From positions 46,447 to 110,446 of the forward strand of contig JABYQS010000128.1 in assembly GCA_022592435.1 (NCBI GenBank): 64,000 nucleotides of DNA, in the 5' to 3' direction. Under the pieces are notes generated by a model that searched no databases, was not told where the DNA came from, and worked only from the letters and a program-made list of their open reading frames with translations. Positions 11,921-23,649 of the stretch are shown in pieces. A program made the position numbers and the translations under genes. Each line of letters begins with the position of its first letter. Position 1 is the first letter of the stretch. The stretch is from Cerioporus squamosus (taxonomy: Eukaryota > Basidiomycota > Agaricomycetes > Polyporales > Polyporaceae).

Positions 11921-14035
11921 TTACTGCGACGTCTTGATCTTCATATGCACCGACTTCGCCCTCGTCAGCTGGTCATAACCTACCGCAAGAGTGAGCGTCA
12001 GCCACCGTACAAGAGATATTGAACACATTCCGACAACGCACCAAACTTGCTCAGGCTGACGCCCCTCCCGCTGTTCTTCACGCCCGTCCACGCAAGTGCA
12101 GGGTCCAGGTAGTCGCACCTGTTCAGGAACACCGTGCCGGTCTGCAGCTCGTCCATGATGGTGAGGAACGCCTTCTCCGAGTCGGGGTTCGCAGCCGCGT
12201 TCGTCCACACGGACGCCGTGAGGCCGTATGGAGAGTCGTTCATGAGCGCGATGGCCTCGTCATCGGAGACGACCTTCTGGATACCGACGACTGGGCCAAA
12301 CGTTTCCTCCTGTATAAGGCACAAGGTCAATAGTTGGTGACGCTTCAGCATGCCTGGTGGGCTCTCACCATCATGACCTCCATTGCTGCGCACGCTGGAG
12401 TCAGCATGAGTGGACTCTCTCGGGAACGAGCGACTCACAGTGGTTCACATCGACGAGCACTTGCGGAGCGACAACGCGGTACCACTGCGATAGCTGTCAG
12501 TCAATATCGAGAGCTTGAAATGACGACAAGGACGTACGGTTGAGCAGCCGGGAAGAGATCCTCCGGAATCAGCGCCTTCGCACCTGCAGCAACTAATGCG
12601 TAATTCGACTTGGTCAGTATCGGATCCAGTCTGACGTTAGGTACCTACCAGCAGCTGCAACCTGCTTCCGTATGCGTTCAGCGCTCGCGATGCTGCAGAC
12701 CGGCCCGATATTGTACTCCTTCTCTGTAGGATCTCCCAATCTGTATTTCTGCCCAGGTTGTCAGAAGCGAACGTGGACACATGTATGCGAACACCCACCT
12801 TCGTCAATTCTACGTATCTTTTGACGAACTCGTCGTACACATCCTCGTGGACATAGATACGCTGAAGTCCGCGAACAGGTCAGGAGGAGCAATGCGACCA
12901 GCGGGACACTACGCACCTCAATAGCACAGCAACTCTGACCGGAGTTGAACATAGCACCTATGTCATAGGTGAGCACAGCGAAGTCAACAGCTGCTGACGC
13001 TCACCATCAACGAGCTCCGGAACTGTGTAGTCGAGATCGGCATCCGCGCGAACGTACGCCGGGTCCTTCCCTCCAAGCTGTACGCCATATCAGCCCACTG
13101 TCAGACGCGCGATGACGTTCACGTACTGACCTCGAGCCCTACTCCCTTGAAGCCTGGCGCCTCGGCAGCCGCAATGTCCACGGCGCGCCCGCCAGCGACG
13201 CTTCCGGTGAATGCAATGAAGTCAACCAGGGGGTTCTTCACGGCCTTCGTAGTGAGCTCGGGGCTCAGATGGATCACTTGCAGTGCGTCCCTGGGCACAC
13301 CGGCATTATGGAAGGCCAGGGCAAAACGTTCTGCGGCCAGTGGTGTTTGCGGAGACGGCTTGAGAATGACAGCATTGCCTGCAATGAGCGCGGGAAGAAC
13401 AGAGTTGACCATGACAAGGTATGGGTAGCTGGGGGTGTCGGCTCGCTCAGCGACATGCAAGCGGGAGGGAACGATTGAACATACTTCCAGGGTGCGATCA
13501 CGAGCACGACACCCAGAGGTGCGCGCTTGATGAAGCGACGGAAGCCAGGCTTGTCGGTATCCTCGAGAGTGACGTCCGCAAGGGCTTTCTCTGCGATAGA
13601 CAGCAAGTATTCTGCACGTTCAAGCGTTCCTCGTATCTCCCCTGCACCTTGCGTCACGGGACTATAGGGGCCATCAGCATCGCAGGTAGTGCGTTTGACA
13701 CGCATGCTTACCGTCCCATCTGCAGAGTCAACTCCAGCGGAATCTCGTCGCGCATCTTCCCAAACTCCTCCTAGGCCCTGCTCAGCACCACATTGTACGA
13801 AGACATCGCGGACTCTGCGCACCATGAATCTCCTCCCGATCTCAATGCGCTGCTTCAAAGGCACACGCGCCCACTTCTCCTGCGCGGCCGCTGCATACTG
13901 GATGCTCCTCTCGAGTTGGGTCTCCGAGGGATATGTCCGGATCACGAGGGGTTGCTGATTGTGCGGAATAAGCGTGGTCTGTGACGTCGGATCTGTGTCG
14001 AGTTGAAGCACAGTGCCCGCGGGATTGAGAGACAT
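11921..14035 (-). CDS. NAD(P)-dependent aldehyde dehydrogenase
   Basis: Oxidises an aldehyde to the acid; ALDH superfamily. About a dozen short exons from ATG (14035; M-S-L-N-P-A-G) to TAA (11921-11923). Visible blocks: W-A-R-V-P-L-K-Q-R near the N-terminus, P-L-G-V-V-L-V-I-A-P-W, N-A-V-I-L-K-P-S (cofactor lysine), F-T-G-S-V-A-G-G (Rossmann turn), general-base Glu in L-E-L-G-G-K-D-P split by an intron, catalytic Cys in F-N-S-G-Q-S-C-C, E-E-T-F-G-P-V-V-G, N-D-S-P-Y-G-L-T-A-S and N-S-G-R-G. The C-terminus reads S-V-H-M-K-I-K. It resembles the fungal ALDH group annotated as succinate-semialdehyde-like or Msc7-like; the exact substrate cannot be told. No signal peptide. It looks intact. Confidence 0.9.
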
Positions 14036-14604
14036 CTTGCTCGTGAGTAGTAGTGTGGTGGTGGTCGATGAGGAAGAGAACAGACAAGTCACTTCAGTAT
14101 GCACGAGATCCCAGATGTAGATGCGATCAATACTGAGCGCATCGGGCGGTGGATCTGAGATCGCGGATATGCCAGCGGTGCTGCAATGATACAACTTGTC
14201 TTCGAACTGCCACCATCTCAGCTTTTCGTGTCAAATATTCCTCGTGGTTGCACAGTAACAGTACTTCTGTCTGATGTGGAGAGTTCTATATCGCCAACCT
14301 GCCTTCAATAGTATACTTGTCACGAGAAGAGTCACTCTAGCTGCTTGCTGTCTCGATTGCTGCGGAATCTAATTGGTGAGTACGCGACAAGTTACAACAA
14401 CCAACATAAATGACGTACAGAGCTAGGTGAGAGATCTGAGACCTTGCCTCGACTCGACCACGCGACGTTTGGCCAACTTTCCTCGAGGCAGCCAGCTGCA
14501 AACGACGGTGACTAGAGCTCAGTCCAATTCCCTACTTCTTCTGGGCGGTTTCAACATCTTCCTGTATTGAGCTGTCTCATCACCGAAAAGCTCCGCTTCA
14601 TTTC
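14036..14604. other. Intergenic, divergent promoter region
   Basis: Upstream of both the ALDH gene (-) and family copy B (+). No repeat or gene seen. Confidence 0.5.
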
Positions 14605-17600
14605 ATGGCCGACCTGGAGGGTACCATTGTCTACTCCTCATTCAGCGAGAAGACCTTCGCATGGCCCGCGTCCGTGCTGTCTGTAATCGCATTCCTTCAG
14701 CGAGTCGCCTTACCATCTGCACTGGACAAGATATGTGGATCGGACAACTCGCCGCCTGCCAGTGCTGCGGGGAGCGTAGTTCCGGACGAACCCATGTCAT
14801 CTCTCCTTCATCAATCTTTGAACTCCGCAACTTCTCCAGACAAGCAAGACGACGCCCAGAAGCTAAGGCAATGTTACCGTACGGGTCTGAGGGATCCGTG
14901 GAAATATCTCGTGTCTGAGATCGTCAAGGAGAGTATCCCGGACGCCACGGTTTAGTGAGTACCGCTGCCTTACTCAACTGATGTCAGAGCTTGACGCGTC
15001 TGTCCAGTCACAATTGTAGCTTCGCACGCTCTCGATATGGGACAGTACACTCAGGAGATTTCCCTGACGATATTTACGGCGAGGCAACATCGCTCATTAT
15101 GGTCCCCACATCTGTACATCCTGTGAGCTGCAGAGCCGCATGTCGTGAGCTCTGTCTAAAGCCTGACATTTAGGTACTATCCGACGACTCAGGTGACTGC
15201 GGCGATGGACAAGAGATCGTCGAGAACTGCGATGAAAGAACCAATATATTGTCGAGCTATGACGACGGTACCAAGGACGGACCAGACAGCGGCCGGACTA
15301 CAGGTGAAGATGATGCAGGCCAGGTAGAAGTTTTCGAGGACGACGATGTCGTCGACAGCAGTCAAGGCAGCGGCGACAGCGCGGAAGATGGCACTTCGGA
15401 AGAGCCCCAAAGTGAAGTCGAACAAGATGCTCCCACGAACCAGGAGAACGACGCAGACCGATTCGAAAGTGATTGCTCCGACTGCGAGCCAATCCCAAGT
15501 TGTGCGGTTCCTCCGTTCTGCCTAGACGGATAAAATGCTGACCCATACCAGATCGTACTCTTCTGCACCAACTATACGACAGTTTGCCTTCAAACTACGT
15601 GCATCTTCATCTGCTGGCAACTCCTTTTCACCCCCTGCCGCTGGTGCCTATTCTCTGTGTGGCGGATGAACAAAACATCATCGCTCTCATGATCAGCGCT
15701 GTGTCCCAACGCAAAGCTCTCGGAATGAACCTACCAGTAATTGGGATCTTGTACCCGACGTCTGGCTCGGTCTTCAGTGTTTTGGTCGCGTGGAGGGACG
15801 ACTCGACACCAGCGGTCAGTGTCTTCCCATCTGGTGCAATCGTGATCTCAGACTGACAGGTATTTCGTAAGCCTGTGTTCCATGTACTCATCTCCATAGA
15901 GGGTGACTTGCCGAGTGTCGGAGTGTTCGACCTGGAACATTCGGCATCCCTATACTCGTTCACCGAGTTCCTGCGCCTCGCGTCAGCTCAGGTGGTGGAT
16001 GTCCTTGACCAGGAAACCCGCCAACACAGTATATCTTCCTTCAGCGAACGTTGCGCGTGGCGTGTTGACGATAGCCGCGATCACGAACTCGAATCTCCGT
16101 GGAGGGTCGACATCGCGAGGTGGTCCAGACATGTATGTGACAGGTCAGTCTGTTTCGAATTGCTCGGGATAGCCGTGGTCGATCGAAACCCTAGTGCGAA
16201 GGCATGTATTTGGTCGGAAATGTCGGAGGCAGTAGCTATGGATACATTGTGAGCATCTTTCGGGCACTCAACTACCACGAGCCTTCTAACGCACTCTTGA
16301 TACTTCTAGGTTGTTTATGCAGACAGGATCTTGGTCAGGAACTCAATCTGGTGTATTCATGCGGGCGGCTGAACGTGACACCCACTAGGTCTCCTGAACG
16401 CGAATTATATGGCGAGGGCGAAGCCGCCCTGATTGACCTTGAACATCCAGGGATCGCCGCTTGGTCCCTCGACTACCACGTACTGACTATTGGTCTCAAT
16501 CGGGGTGGAGTCGTCCATGCCGAATTCGCGACGGTTTTCGATGGTATTTACAACATTCTATATCCTCAGGAGGTCGACACTCCCCTGCGCTCAGCCGTAC
16601 CCATCATCGGCGGTTTACTCGAAGCGATGTTTCACTCGGACCACGATGAAGCTGCTCGAAATGCGTTCCTCGTATGGAGGGCCCTCATGTCTTGGGCCTT
16701 TGGATCCGACTCGGAGGCGTTTCCTGACGCTTTTCTCCGACTCGAGTTTACGTGAGTAACAATCCTCAGCACATACGTTCTTTGCATTGACCGGAGCTTG
16801 CGCCAGAACGGCTATACACACTCCACGCTGTCCAGAATATGACAGGGTTGCCCCATCCCTGCCAGATGCACAAATGCCGCACGTCGGCTTTGCGGACATA
16901 GCGAATGATCACGACTCTCTCACTTATAACGACTGGGATCAATTCGTCATGGCGAATGAGGGCCCCACAATGTCCCTGGCGGAGAATTGCCGACCGGCAA
17001 GTCAGGAATTGACAAGTACATGGAGGCACATGGAACGGATGTACGACACCATCCGTGCAGTGTTCAAGGTCTCAGCCAGTGATACCGAGACCGTCGTCCA
17101 AATCGAGAAGCTGGCTGACCGTTTGACTCAGTACCCTCTTGGCGTCCGCCTGGATGCAGCGATCAGCGCTGTAGACCTCGATTTCTTGGTTGAAGCGGGA
17201 ACTGGGACAAGAAGGGACTTTATTCAGGAAATATGTCTCTTCCGGGACGATGGTTTGGACGATGGAGCATTCCGCCTTCCTGTGCTGCTCATCAAGCATC
17301 AGGTCCAAGGTCCCGACTTGGACGTCATCACGAGGAACGCGCTGCGCCTGTGTTGCGTCTCTGCCGCACATTTCCTGGCCGTCCTTGGGATCAAGGACTT
17401 CCCGGTATATGGTCTTATAACAACCGGCCACTATGGGTACGTGTCCGCTGCATGGTGCTCGGACAGCGACGGGGTACGTTAGCATGGTCTTCCTTGAAGT
17501 GCCTCGTCGGATACGGTGATAGTTCCAAATCCTGACGCACGTTTACAGGTCCTCTATATTGCGGACCACAACACTGCCCAATATCGGTTCGACCTCTCAA

Positions 17601-17785
17601 CGAAGGAAGGCGCCGTGCGATTCATCGGGTTCTTGCAAGGGCTGCTACACCATGCTGCTGAGCTGAAGGCGCGCTTTGCGAGTGTCCGGGGACAGCTGCT
17701 AACGCGCATGAGCACAGCGGAAGGCCGTGCTGCCTTGTGGTGGACGTTGCGGTCGCAGATTGACGAGCACAACCTACAGCCTTGA
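14605..17785 (+). CDS. Family copy B: N-module and C-module in one unit
   Basis: Unknown protein, the most complete non-split member. Exon 1 (14605-14954) holds W-P-A-S-V and P-W-K-Y-L-V and ends V-TA at a GTGAGT donor; exon 2 is 15008-15122; exon 3 starts at 15174 and is highly acidic. Then comes the N-module core: Y-D-S-L-P-S-N-Y, V-P-I-L-C-V-A-D-E, P-V-I-G-I-L-Y-P-T-S-G and, after an intron, G-V-F-D-L-E-H. The C-module follows from about 16204: W-S-L-D-Y-H-V-L-T, R-C-P-E-Y-D, R-L-T-Q-Y-P then L-D-A-A-I-S-A, L-P-V-L-L-I-K-H-Q, D-F-P-V-Y-G-L, Y-G-Y-V-S-A-A-W and the final exon with Y-I-A-D-H-N-T and R-F-D-L-S. Whether N- and C-modules are one protein or two genes is not certain; a small ATG lies at 16204. 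No frame break was found in the modules. Possible nuclease-like fold (inferred). Confidence 0.68.
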
Positions 17786-17958
17786 GCAGAACTAGTGTCC
17801 GAGAGACTCCCATCCCGGGACGTGCTCTGTAATTCTACGAGTGTTTCATGCTGTCTTGTGTCTTAATATCATCATGTTCTGAGACAGCTTACGATAACAA
17901 AAGGTTCGAATATGTGACATCTCACGACAGCGGACCTGGAGACTGTGTGCGGACAAGT

Positions 17959-18014
17959 GAACCTACGGAGCGCCCAACAGCGGTTGTTCCGCTCATCGGG
18001 CGCTCCGTAAGTTC
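17959..18014. repeat. Near-perfect hairpin (17-bp stem)
   Basis: 17959-17975 and 17998-18014 are reverse complements with one mismatch (GAACCTACGGAGCGCCC against GAACTTACGGAGCGCCC). The 22-nt loop holds a second small inverted repeat, AGCGG/CCGCT. It lies between copy B and Mid1, 85 bp before the Mid1 start codon. Confidence 0.85.
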
Positions 18015-18098
18015 GTACAGCTTGCGTTCCGCCGCCGACCAGGTCTCCATCCTCTCCTCTCCACAACGTCTTGACGTTGTGCTGCCGATGCTCTGAAT

Positions 18099-19667
18099 AT
18101 GCTTCTCCCCATTACCCTGCTTGCAGCGGTCACATCTTTCCTCGTCTTCGCGCAAGCACAGCAGCAACTTTCCTTGGATACCGTCGTCGACCTTGATTCA
18201 TCCAAGCTACCAAGTCCGCCATCCTTCAAATTACCATCAGACAGCAATTCTCTGTATGTAGCCATTGCGCTTTGCACAGAGTCAGACAGTCCGCCACGCT
18301 TCTTCGTAACGAACGACACGACATTCACGCAGCCAGGGCCCGGAGATGTTGACAACGTGAGCGTATTCGAGGTCATAGTGGGATCAGAGGGCTTTGGGAG
18401 CTGGGCTGGGTTGCTCGCCAACGGAGGAATCCTCTCTGTACAGAAGGGCAGTACAACCACTCCCTTTGAGGTCGTGGTGTCGGCAAACAGTACGTTGTTA
18501 CGCCAGCGGTGCATGTACGTCGTAGCTGAAGCCTTCATAGATGCAACGTCCGAATCAGATTATCCACACGTCGGAGACACCACCTCAAACCAGGCACTCA
18601 TCTTCTCTCCGCCGTTCTCCCTGTGCCTATCAACGAGCCGAGTTACCCCAACTATACTCTTCCTTCCGCCAACCTTTCCCTCCCCGAACCGCCGTCAAAT
18701 CCATCCAACTACTCCCTCGTGTTCGCGAACACGTCTTCACCTGCGTTCAAGTCCCTTCCGCGAACGACATGTGCCATCCGCGCTGCCGCACTGCAAGGTA
18801 GCAGAACTGGCGTCGACTTCCTCACCGCCAACCAAAGCCAGGGGCTATGGCTAAGAGACCAAGACGGCTGGCGATGGCAGTGGTTCGTGGGGGGCCTGAC
18901 CCCGAGGACCAACTACACAGCCTATACGCTGCAGAACGGGATGTTGACTGCATCCAAGCCAATTAACTTCGTGACCAAGTCAGGTACGTGGACTGTGCTG
19001 CTGGCCCGTTCGAGGAACTCAGCGCTTGTATACGCCCTCTTCAACAGCCTCGTTCGATTGCCCTCTAGTCCACAACCTGCCGTTCTGTCCCTCCGTGTCC
19101 TACGCCGTACCCCTGGCTCCTCCACGGGCCCCAGCTACCGCCCATACCGCCTCCACGATTCCCCACAACATCGGCGACACCATCACCTCCATCATGGCCA
19201 ACTTCACTACGACGCTCACGACACTCGCCTGCGGACGCGACCATTATAGTCCACTAGTGACGTGTGCAGACTGCCAGCAGGCTTACCGCACCTGGCTCTG
19301 CGCCGTATCCTTCCCGAGGTGCGGTGAGACGCCCGCTTCGTCCTCGAGCATAACTAGTACAGACTCGCAAGCGCAAGTCCCGCTACCGGCGCTGCAGAGC
19401 GTGAAGGCTGGCGCGACGCCGCGGAATCCGATCCTGCCTGTGTTCTCGTCCGCCTACGAGACGCTCCTGCCGTGTCTGGAGACGTGCAACGCCGTGGACC
19501 GAGCGTGTCCGGCGTTCTTGGGATTCAAGTGCCCGCTGCCGCGCTTCACGGCGTCGAGCAGCTACGGGGTCGGGTTCGTGGATAGCGGGGACGATGGGGA
19601 GGTGGGCGGGGGCCAGACTGGGGTCGCGCAGGACGTGTACGGGAACGTGTGGTGTAATACAGGATGA
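18099..19667 (+). CDS. MID1: Mid1-like stretch-activated Ca2+ channel subunit (possible frameshift)
   Basis: Plasma-membrane/ER glycoprotein that partners the Cch1 calcium channel. Starts M-L-L-P-I-T-L-L-A-A-V-T-S-F-L-V-F-A-Q-A, a signal peptide. Follows the family layout: lumenal beta-rich part, several N-x-S/T sites, P-S-Y-P-N-Y-T-L-P, then F-D-C-P-L-V-H-N-L-P-F-C-P, the Cys-rich C-terminal domain with C-A-D-C, Y-R-T-W-L-C-A-V, P-R-C, P-C-L-E-T-C, C-P-A-F-L-G-F-K-C-P, ending N-V-W-C-N-T-G. An intron joins K-S to A-S-F-D-C. Near 18615-18622 the frame jumps (F-S-P-P-F-S, then P-V-P-I-N-E-P in another frame), consistent with one missing base. I found no intron that repairs it, so this is either a sequencing error or a recent inactivation. 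Confidence 0.84.
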
Positions 19668-20007
19668 ACTGTGGGACAGGCTGCCGGTGCGAGATAATTT
19701 ATTGCTCTATGTGTTACTATTGTATGCTCATCATGGCAGGTGGCGGAATGATCACGAGTACGCCGCCGTCACCGCGTCGATATCTATTGCTGCCAACGGT
19801 GGATGTGAGTCCGCGTCGCGCTATGGCTGAGGAGACCACGCCTCATTATTTGACGTCGAATTAAGACGGGTCAAGGCCAAGAGACAATGGAGGAGGACCG
19901 TAGAGAACTGGTTGTTCAGGTCTCATTCAACCTAACATGTATGCGGGTGACAAGAGTCAACATCGCATCCACGCTACCGTCGCCACGCAAGCGCTAGCTG
20001 CTGGCAT
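19668..20007. other. Intergenic, no gene seen
   Basis: Downstream of Mid1. Open frames are short and featureless. Confidence 0.5.
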
Positions 20008-20668
20008 ATGCTGCTCGGACTCATCTCTCACATCGTGCGGCTCGGAGGCATCCTACACCATCACCCAGCTCGATTCTTCACGGAGGCACTCCAAGTCTAC
20101 TCAATGCGGCAACCCAGCATACTCCATACTCCACACAGACTTCACCAATGTCCCGGCGGCCGGACTGCGGCTCGTACTATCGGCGCGCCGCATGAGGGAG
20201 CTACCAGCTCACAGAGCCCCATGCTGAGGACGGGAGGGTGACTTGCGGCCTTCACACGTTCGCAGGGCGACTGCGGACGACACAGCTTCTGCAGGGACCA
20301 GAAGCTGTAGAACGGTCTGCTCGAGGTTCGCCGCACATAATAACTTCGGGACCTGACGCCCCACTGTTGGTCGCTGGACGATACTTGGCGTGTTTTTCCA
20401 ACGGATGTCAGCATCCGCTCATGTTCGGTGGTCGGCATGAACTCCCGGTTGGGGAGGAGGACGCCCTTCAAGTACATGGTTGGAGTCGGCTTCTCGGTGG
20501 CACAACTACCAGGACGTGGAGGAAGAAGGCAGTATGCTGAAAATAGTGCCGGAGTGGGCGAAGGAATGTCATAGGACGTACGCGAGATGGCTTCTAGATG
20601 AACGCGGGGGGGGGGGGGGGAAGTTCGAGGGCGGGCTCGGGCGGCGTAGCCGTTTGAATGTGGATTGA
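20008..20668 (+). pseudogene. Tandem unknown family, copy 1 (decayed)
   Basis: Unknown family shared with 22452-23199 and 23650-24387. Recognisable blocks lie in different frames: Y-T-I-T-Q-L (counterpart of H-T-I-T-R-L), P-A-A-G-L-R-L, a C-G-E-H-like region with stop codons, V-G-F-S-V-A-H-N-Y-Q-D-V, and the C-terminal W-A-K-E-C-H-R-T-Y-A-R-W-L-L-D-E-R, followed by a 15-G run. Several frameshifts and stops make it a pseudogene. Confidence 0.75.
20606..20620 (+). repeat. Run of 15 G
   Basis: Uninterrupted G homopolymer at the 3' end of the decayed gene, directly after the codons for the conserved L-L-D-E-R motif. Length may be unreliable in the assembly. Confidence 0.85.
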
Positions 20669-21010
20669 ATGCAATCTGCAGGTATCTCCGGTCTCACTAT
20701 CCCAGAGTGGCATATTATTGACAAGAACTGCATGCAGCTCAAAAACGAAGGAGGCCACCCTTCAGTGAAGCCGACGGCGACTCTGTGGAAGAGCAATGAC
20801 CGTTCGATATTCAATGGTCTATCCAGCTCCTTGGCGAAACACACGGATACTTACGTCTCCTTAACCGCAGGCGCACGTCTTGTGAAAAGCTCGGTCTGAC
20901 ACACACAGCAGATTTTCCGATCGGCACTGGAGCAAGACGGCAGCGGGGCGTACGCAATACTCGGAGCACAATGTGCTTACGAGCTTAGGCCGAGTTCCGA
21001 GACGTTGCGG

Positions 21011-21017
21011 TATATAA
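21011..21017 (+). promoter_or_regulatory. TATA box of SDR gene 3
   Basis: TATATAA, 39 bp before the proposed ATG at 21056. The short spacing implies a short leader. Confidence 0.6.
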
Positions 21018-21055
21018 CCTCACACGTCCGTACTTGTACTGATCCAAAGGCAAGG

Positions 21056-22236
21056 ATGTCTGACTCGATCACCTCTAACTCAGGCTTCAACGCTTCCACC
21101 ACCGCCCAGGAAGTCGCCTCCTCTCTCGCCTCCTCTATTGCGGGGAAGGCCATCCTCGTCACCGGTGTATCCCCTGGCGGCCTCGGCGCATACTTCGTCA
21201 AAGTCATTGCAGCGCATCAGCCGAAGCTTCTCATTCTCGCAGGGCGCAGCGGTTCCAAACTCGCCGAAACCGCCAGGGAGCTCGAGGCTGCCCACCCGGA
21301 TGTCACAACGCGCACCCTCGAGCTTGATCTCAGCTCCCAGGCTCAGGTCCGCAAAGCGGCGGCCGAGGTTCTTTCTTGGCCAGGACCCATAGACGTCCTT
21401 GTTAACAACGCCGCCGTCATGGCCACGCCTTACCAGGAAACACCCGACGGCCTCGAGATGCAGTTCGGCACGAACCATATCGGCCACTTCCTCTTCACGA
21501 ATCTCATCATGCCGAAGCTGCTCGAGTCCACTGCCGCACCTCGCGTAGTCAACGTCAGCAGCTCCGGACACCGCTTCAGCGACATCCGGTGGGACGACCT
21601 CGACTTCGAGGTGGGTTTCCTTGGACAGATGCCTTCGGGAAGCACAGCTAATAATATGCTCACCAGGGCGGCAAAGCGTACGACAAATGGCGGGCGTATG
21701 GTCAGGCGAAGACAGCCAACATCCTCTTCTCCGTTGGTCTCGCTCAGAGGCTGGGATCGAAGGGCCTCAAGTCGTTCTCCCTTCATCCAGGTGCTATAAT
21801 CACCAACCTTGGCCGGTTCATGACCGACCGTAACAACGACTTGGCCGCACTCAGTGAGTCTTCGGCACATTGCGCGTAAGCTTTCCGGCATGGTAGTAAC
21901 CTTCAAATCGCAGAGGCCATTGACAGGGAGATGGGCCACAAGCAGGGGCTTGATGGGTTCGAGTACACCATGAAAACCCTCACTCAGGGAACAGCGACTC
22001 ACGTCGTGGCCGCGTTTGACCCCAAACTCGACGGTGAGTGTTTCTACTGGTACATTCCGTGTGTAGTAACACTGTCATTCACATCACCTACCTTGACAGA
22101 GCACAACGGGGCGTATTTGCAAGACTGCCAACTCGCGCCCGATGACGACTTGAAGCCGTATGCTATCGACAAGAATAGCGCTGCGAGGTTGTGGAAATTG
22201 AGCGAGGAGCTGGTCGGCCAGACTTTCGATTTCTGA
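21056..22236 (+). CDS. Short-chain dehydrogenase (retinol dehydrogenase/WWOX-like group)
   Basis: Exons 21056-21610, 21667-21853, 21914-22033 and 22100-22236 join in frame to 332 aa. Cofactor loop T-G-V-S-P-G-G-L-G follows A-I-L-V (residues about 36-46); L-A-G-R-S, L-D-L-S, V-N-N-A-A-V-M, G-T-N-H-I-G-H-F, V-N-V-S-S-S-G-H (catalytic Ser) and Y-G-Q-A-K (catalytic Tyr/Lys) follow, then S-L-H-P-G-A-I. These are classical SDR marks with the N-H-x-G-H-F typical of the retinol-dehydrogenase-like fungal SDRs. Probably NADP(H)-using; substrate unknown. It is unrelated in detail to the inverted SDR pair at 6 and 10 kb. It separates copies 1 and 2 of the tandem unknown family. Intact. Confidence 0.92.
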
Positions 22237-22451
22237 ATAGGAAACCTTTGCCAATGACAATATCTCTCGAGCTGTGGACAGACATCATGCCCGGCGGATA
22301 ACGGGACGGTTTGTCGCCCTGAGTGGCTGTACAGGGGAACCGGTGGCCACCGGCGGCGAGTCGGACTCGGACTCGGACTCACCCTCACTTTTACCTTCCT
22401 GCTCTTCAACGTCCACCATCATACTGCAGCATTCCAGAGGTTCGATCACTC

Positions 22452-23199
22452 ATGCCTTTCAGCAGACTCCTCTCCGGTCGCATATTTCTGGGGCAGCCGT
22501 TATAACGGCAGTTACGCATACCACACTATCACCCGGCTCGAGGCCAAGTACCCTCGCCATCGCCCCGAGACGATCTCTACCGAGGCTCTTCTAGCCACGC
22601 CCAACACAGCGACCCATCACACCCCGCATATCGACATTGACGTATACACCGCGCGTGTACCCGCAGTCGGGCTGCGACTCAACCCGGTTGTCCCGAAGGC
22701 GGACACACTCAGCATCGAGGAAGCGTGGGCGCGCACGTTCTACCAGAATCCTGTGCTAGGGGTCGAAGGGCGGCTCCTCGCTTTCTCGCGTTCTCCGGGC
22801 GACCGCGGAGAGCATGGCTTTTACGAGGGCCAGAAACTGCTCAACGTGGCGTTCGAAGTCCGTCGCCCTCCCGCTTCTGGCGAGCCGCTTCTCGTGAGCT
22901 GGAAGATGCCGGACGGAGCGGTCGCGTTCTTGAGGCGCATCGCAGCATGGGGCTCTCCGTGGCGCCTCCTGTCGGGTGGCCGGCAGGAATTCGTCGTAGG
23001 AGAGGTCGACGCGGAGGGCATGGTGGAAGTCAGCTTCTCTTCGGCACATGACTACGAGGTCGTGGAGGAAGAGGGCCACGCGCAGAAGACGCTGCCTGAG
23101 TGGTCGAAGAGGTTGCACAGAGCGTACGCCATGTGGCTGTTGGACGAGAGGGCGGAAGAAGTTCGTAGGCGGGCAAGGGATTCCGGATCAAGAACCTAG
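22452..23199 (+). pseudogene. Tandem unknown family, copy 2 (N-terminal frameshifts)
   Basis: The main body reads open from about 22516: H-T-I-T-R-L-E-A-K-Y-P, P-A-V-G-L-R-L, E-E-A-W-A-R-T-F, F-S-R-S-P-G, G-E-H-G-F, L-L-V-S-W-K-M-P-D, A-W-G-S-P-W-R-L-L-S-G-G-R, F-S-S-A-H-D-Y-E-V-V and W-L-L-D-E-R, ending S-R-T. The start by comparison with copy 3 (M-P-F-S-R-L-L-S-G-R, 22452) is not in frame: two shifts fall between 22480 and 22516, in the hydrophobic leader. Either a recent pseudogene or a gene with a different, unseen start. Function unknown; basidiomycetes carry many such proteins. Confidence 0.65.
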
Positions 23200-23492
23200 A
23201 TTAGCGATAGATGCTCGGACATGTTGGTCGAGTTAAAGCACATAATGCCACCGCTCATGCAGTAGTCACCGAATCCACACGCGAAAGTGATTCTTATGCA
23301 CTCAGGGCCTCTTCACTTCCACGATTGATTTTACTTTCATAGATCCTCGCGCACCGCCACATTCATATTTACTACTTGCTCCTCCGAGTCCCGCCCCTTG
23401 CCCGCAACTTCCTCTTTACTGTACCGCTGCTAGCCCAAGCACGTACCAGAGGACTAGGACAGTAGTGGTCCTTGCAATCTGCCAATCGGCTG

Positions 23493-23500
23493 ATATATAT
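23493..23500 (+). promoter_or_regulatory. TATA box of tandem-family copy 3
   Basis: ATATATAT 150 bp before the ATG at 23650. Confidence 0.45.
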
Positions 23501-23649
23501 CGGGACGGCATGTCATTGTGAGTGGCTATCTCTTACACGGTCACCTAACTCCGATGGTGGCACTGGCAGTACTGCCGACTGAGACCGGCCCGCAACGAGT
23601 ACTAGTACTTCATCTGTTTCCCTCCCCACTCCTACCAACTCTGATTGTT

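Noticed and set aside
18541..18854. Extra frames overlapping Mid1
   Set aside because: Shadow translations; Mid1 family blocks account for this DNA.
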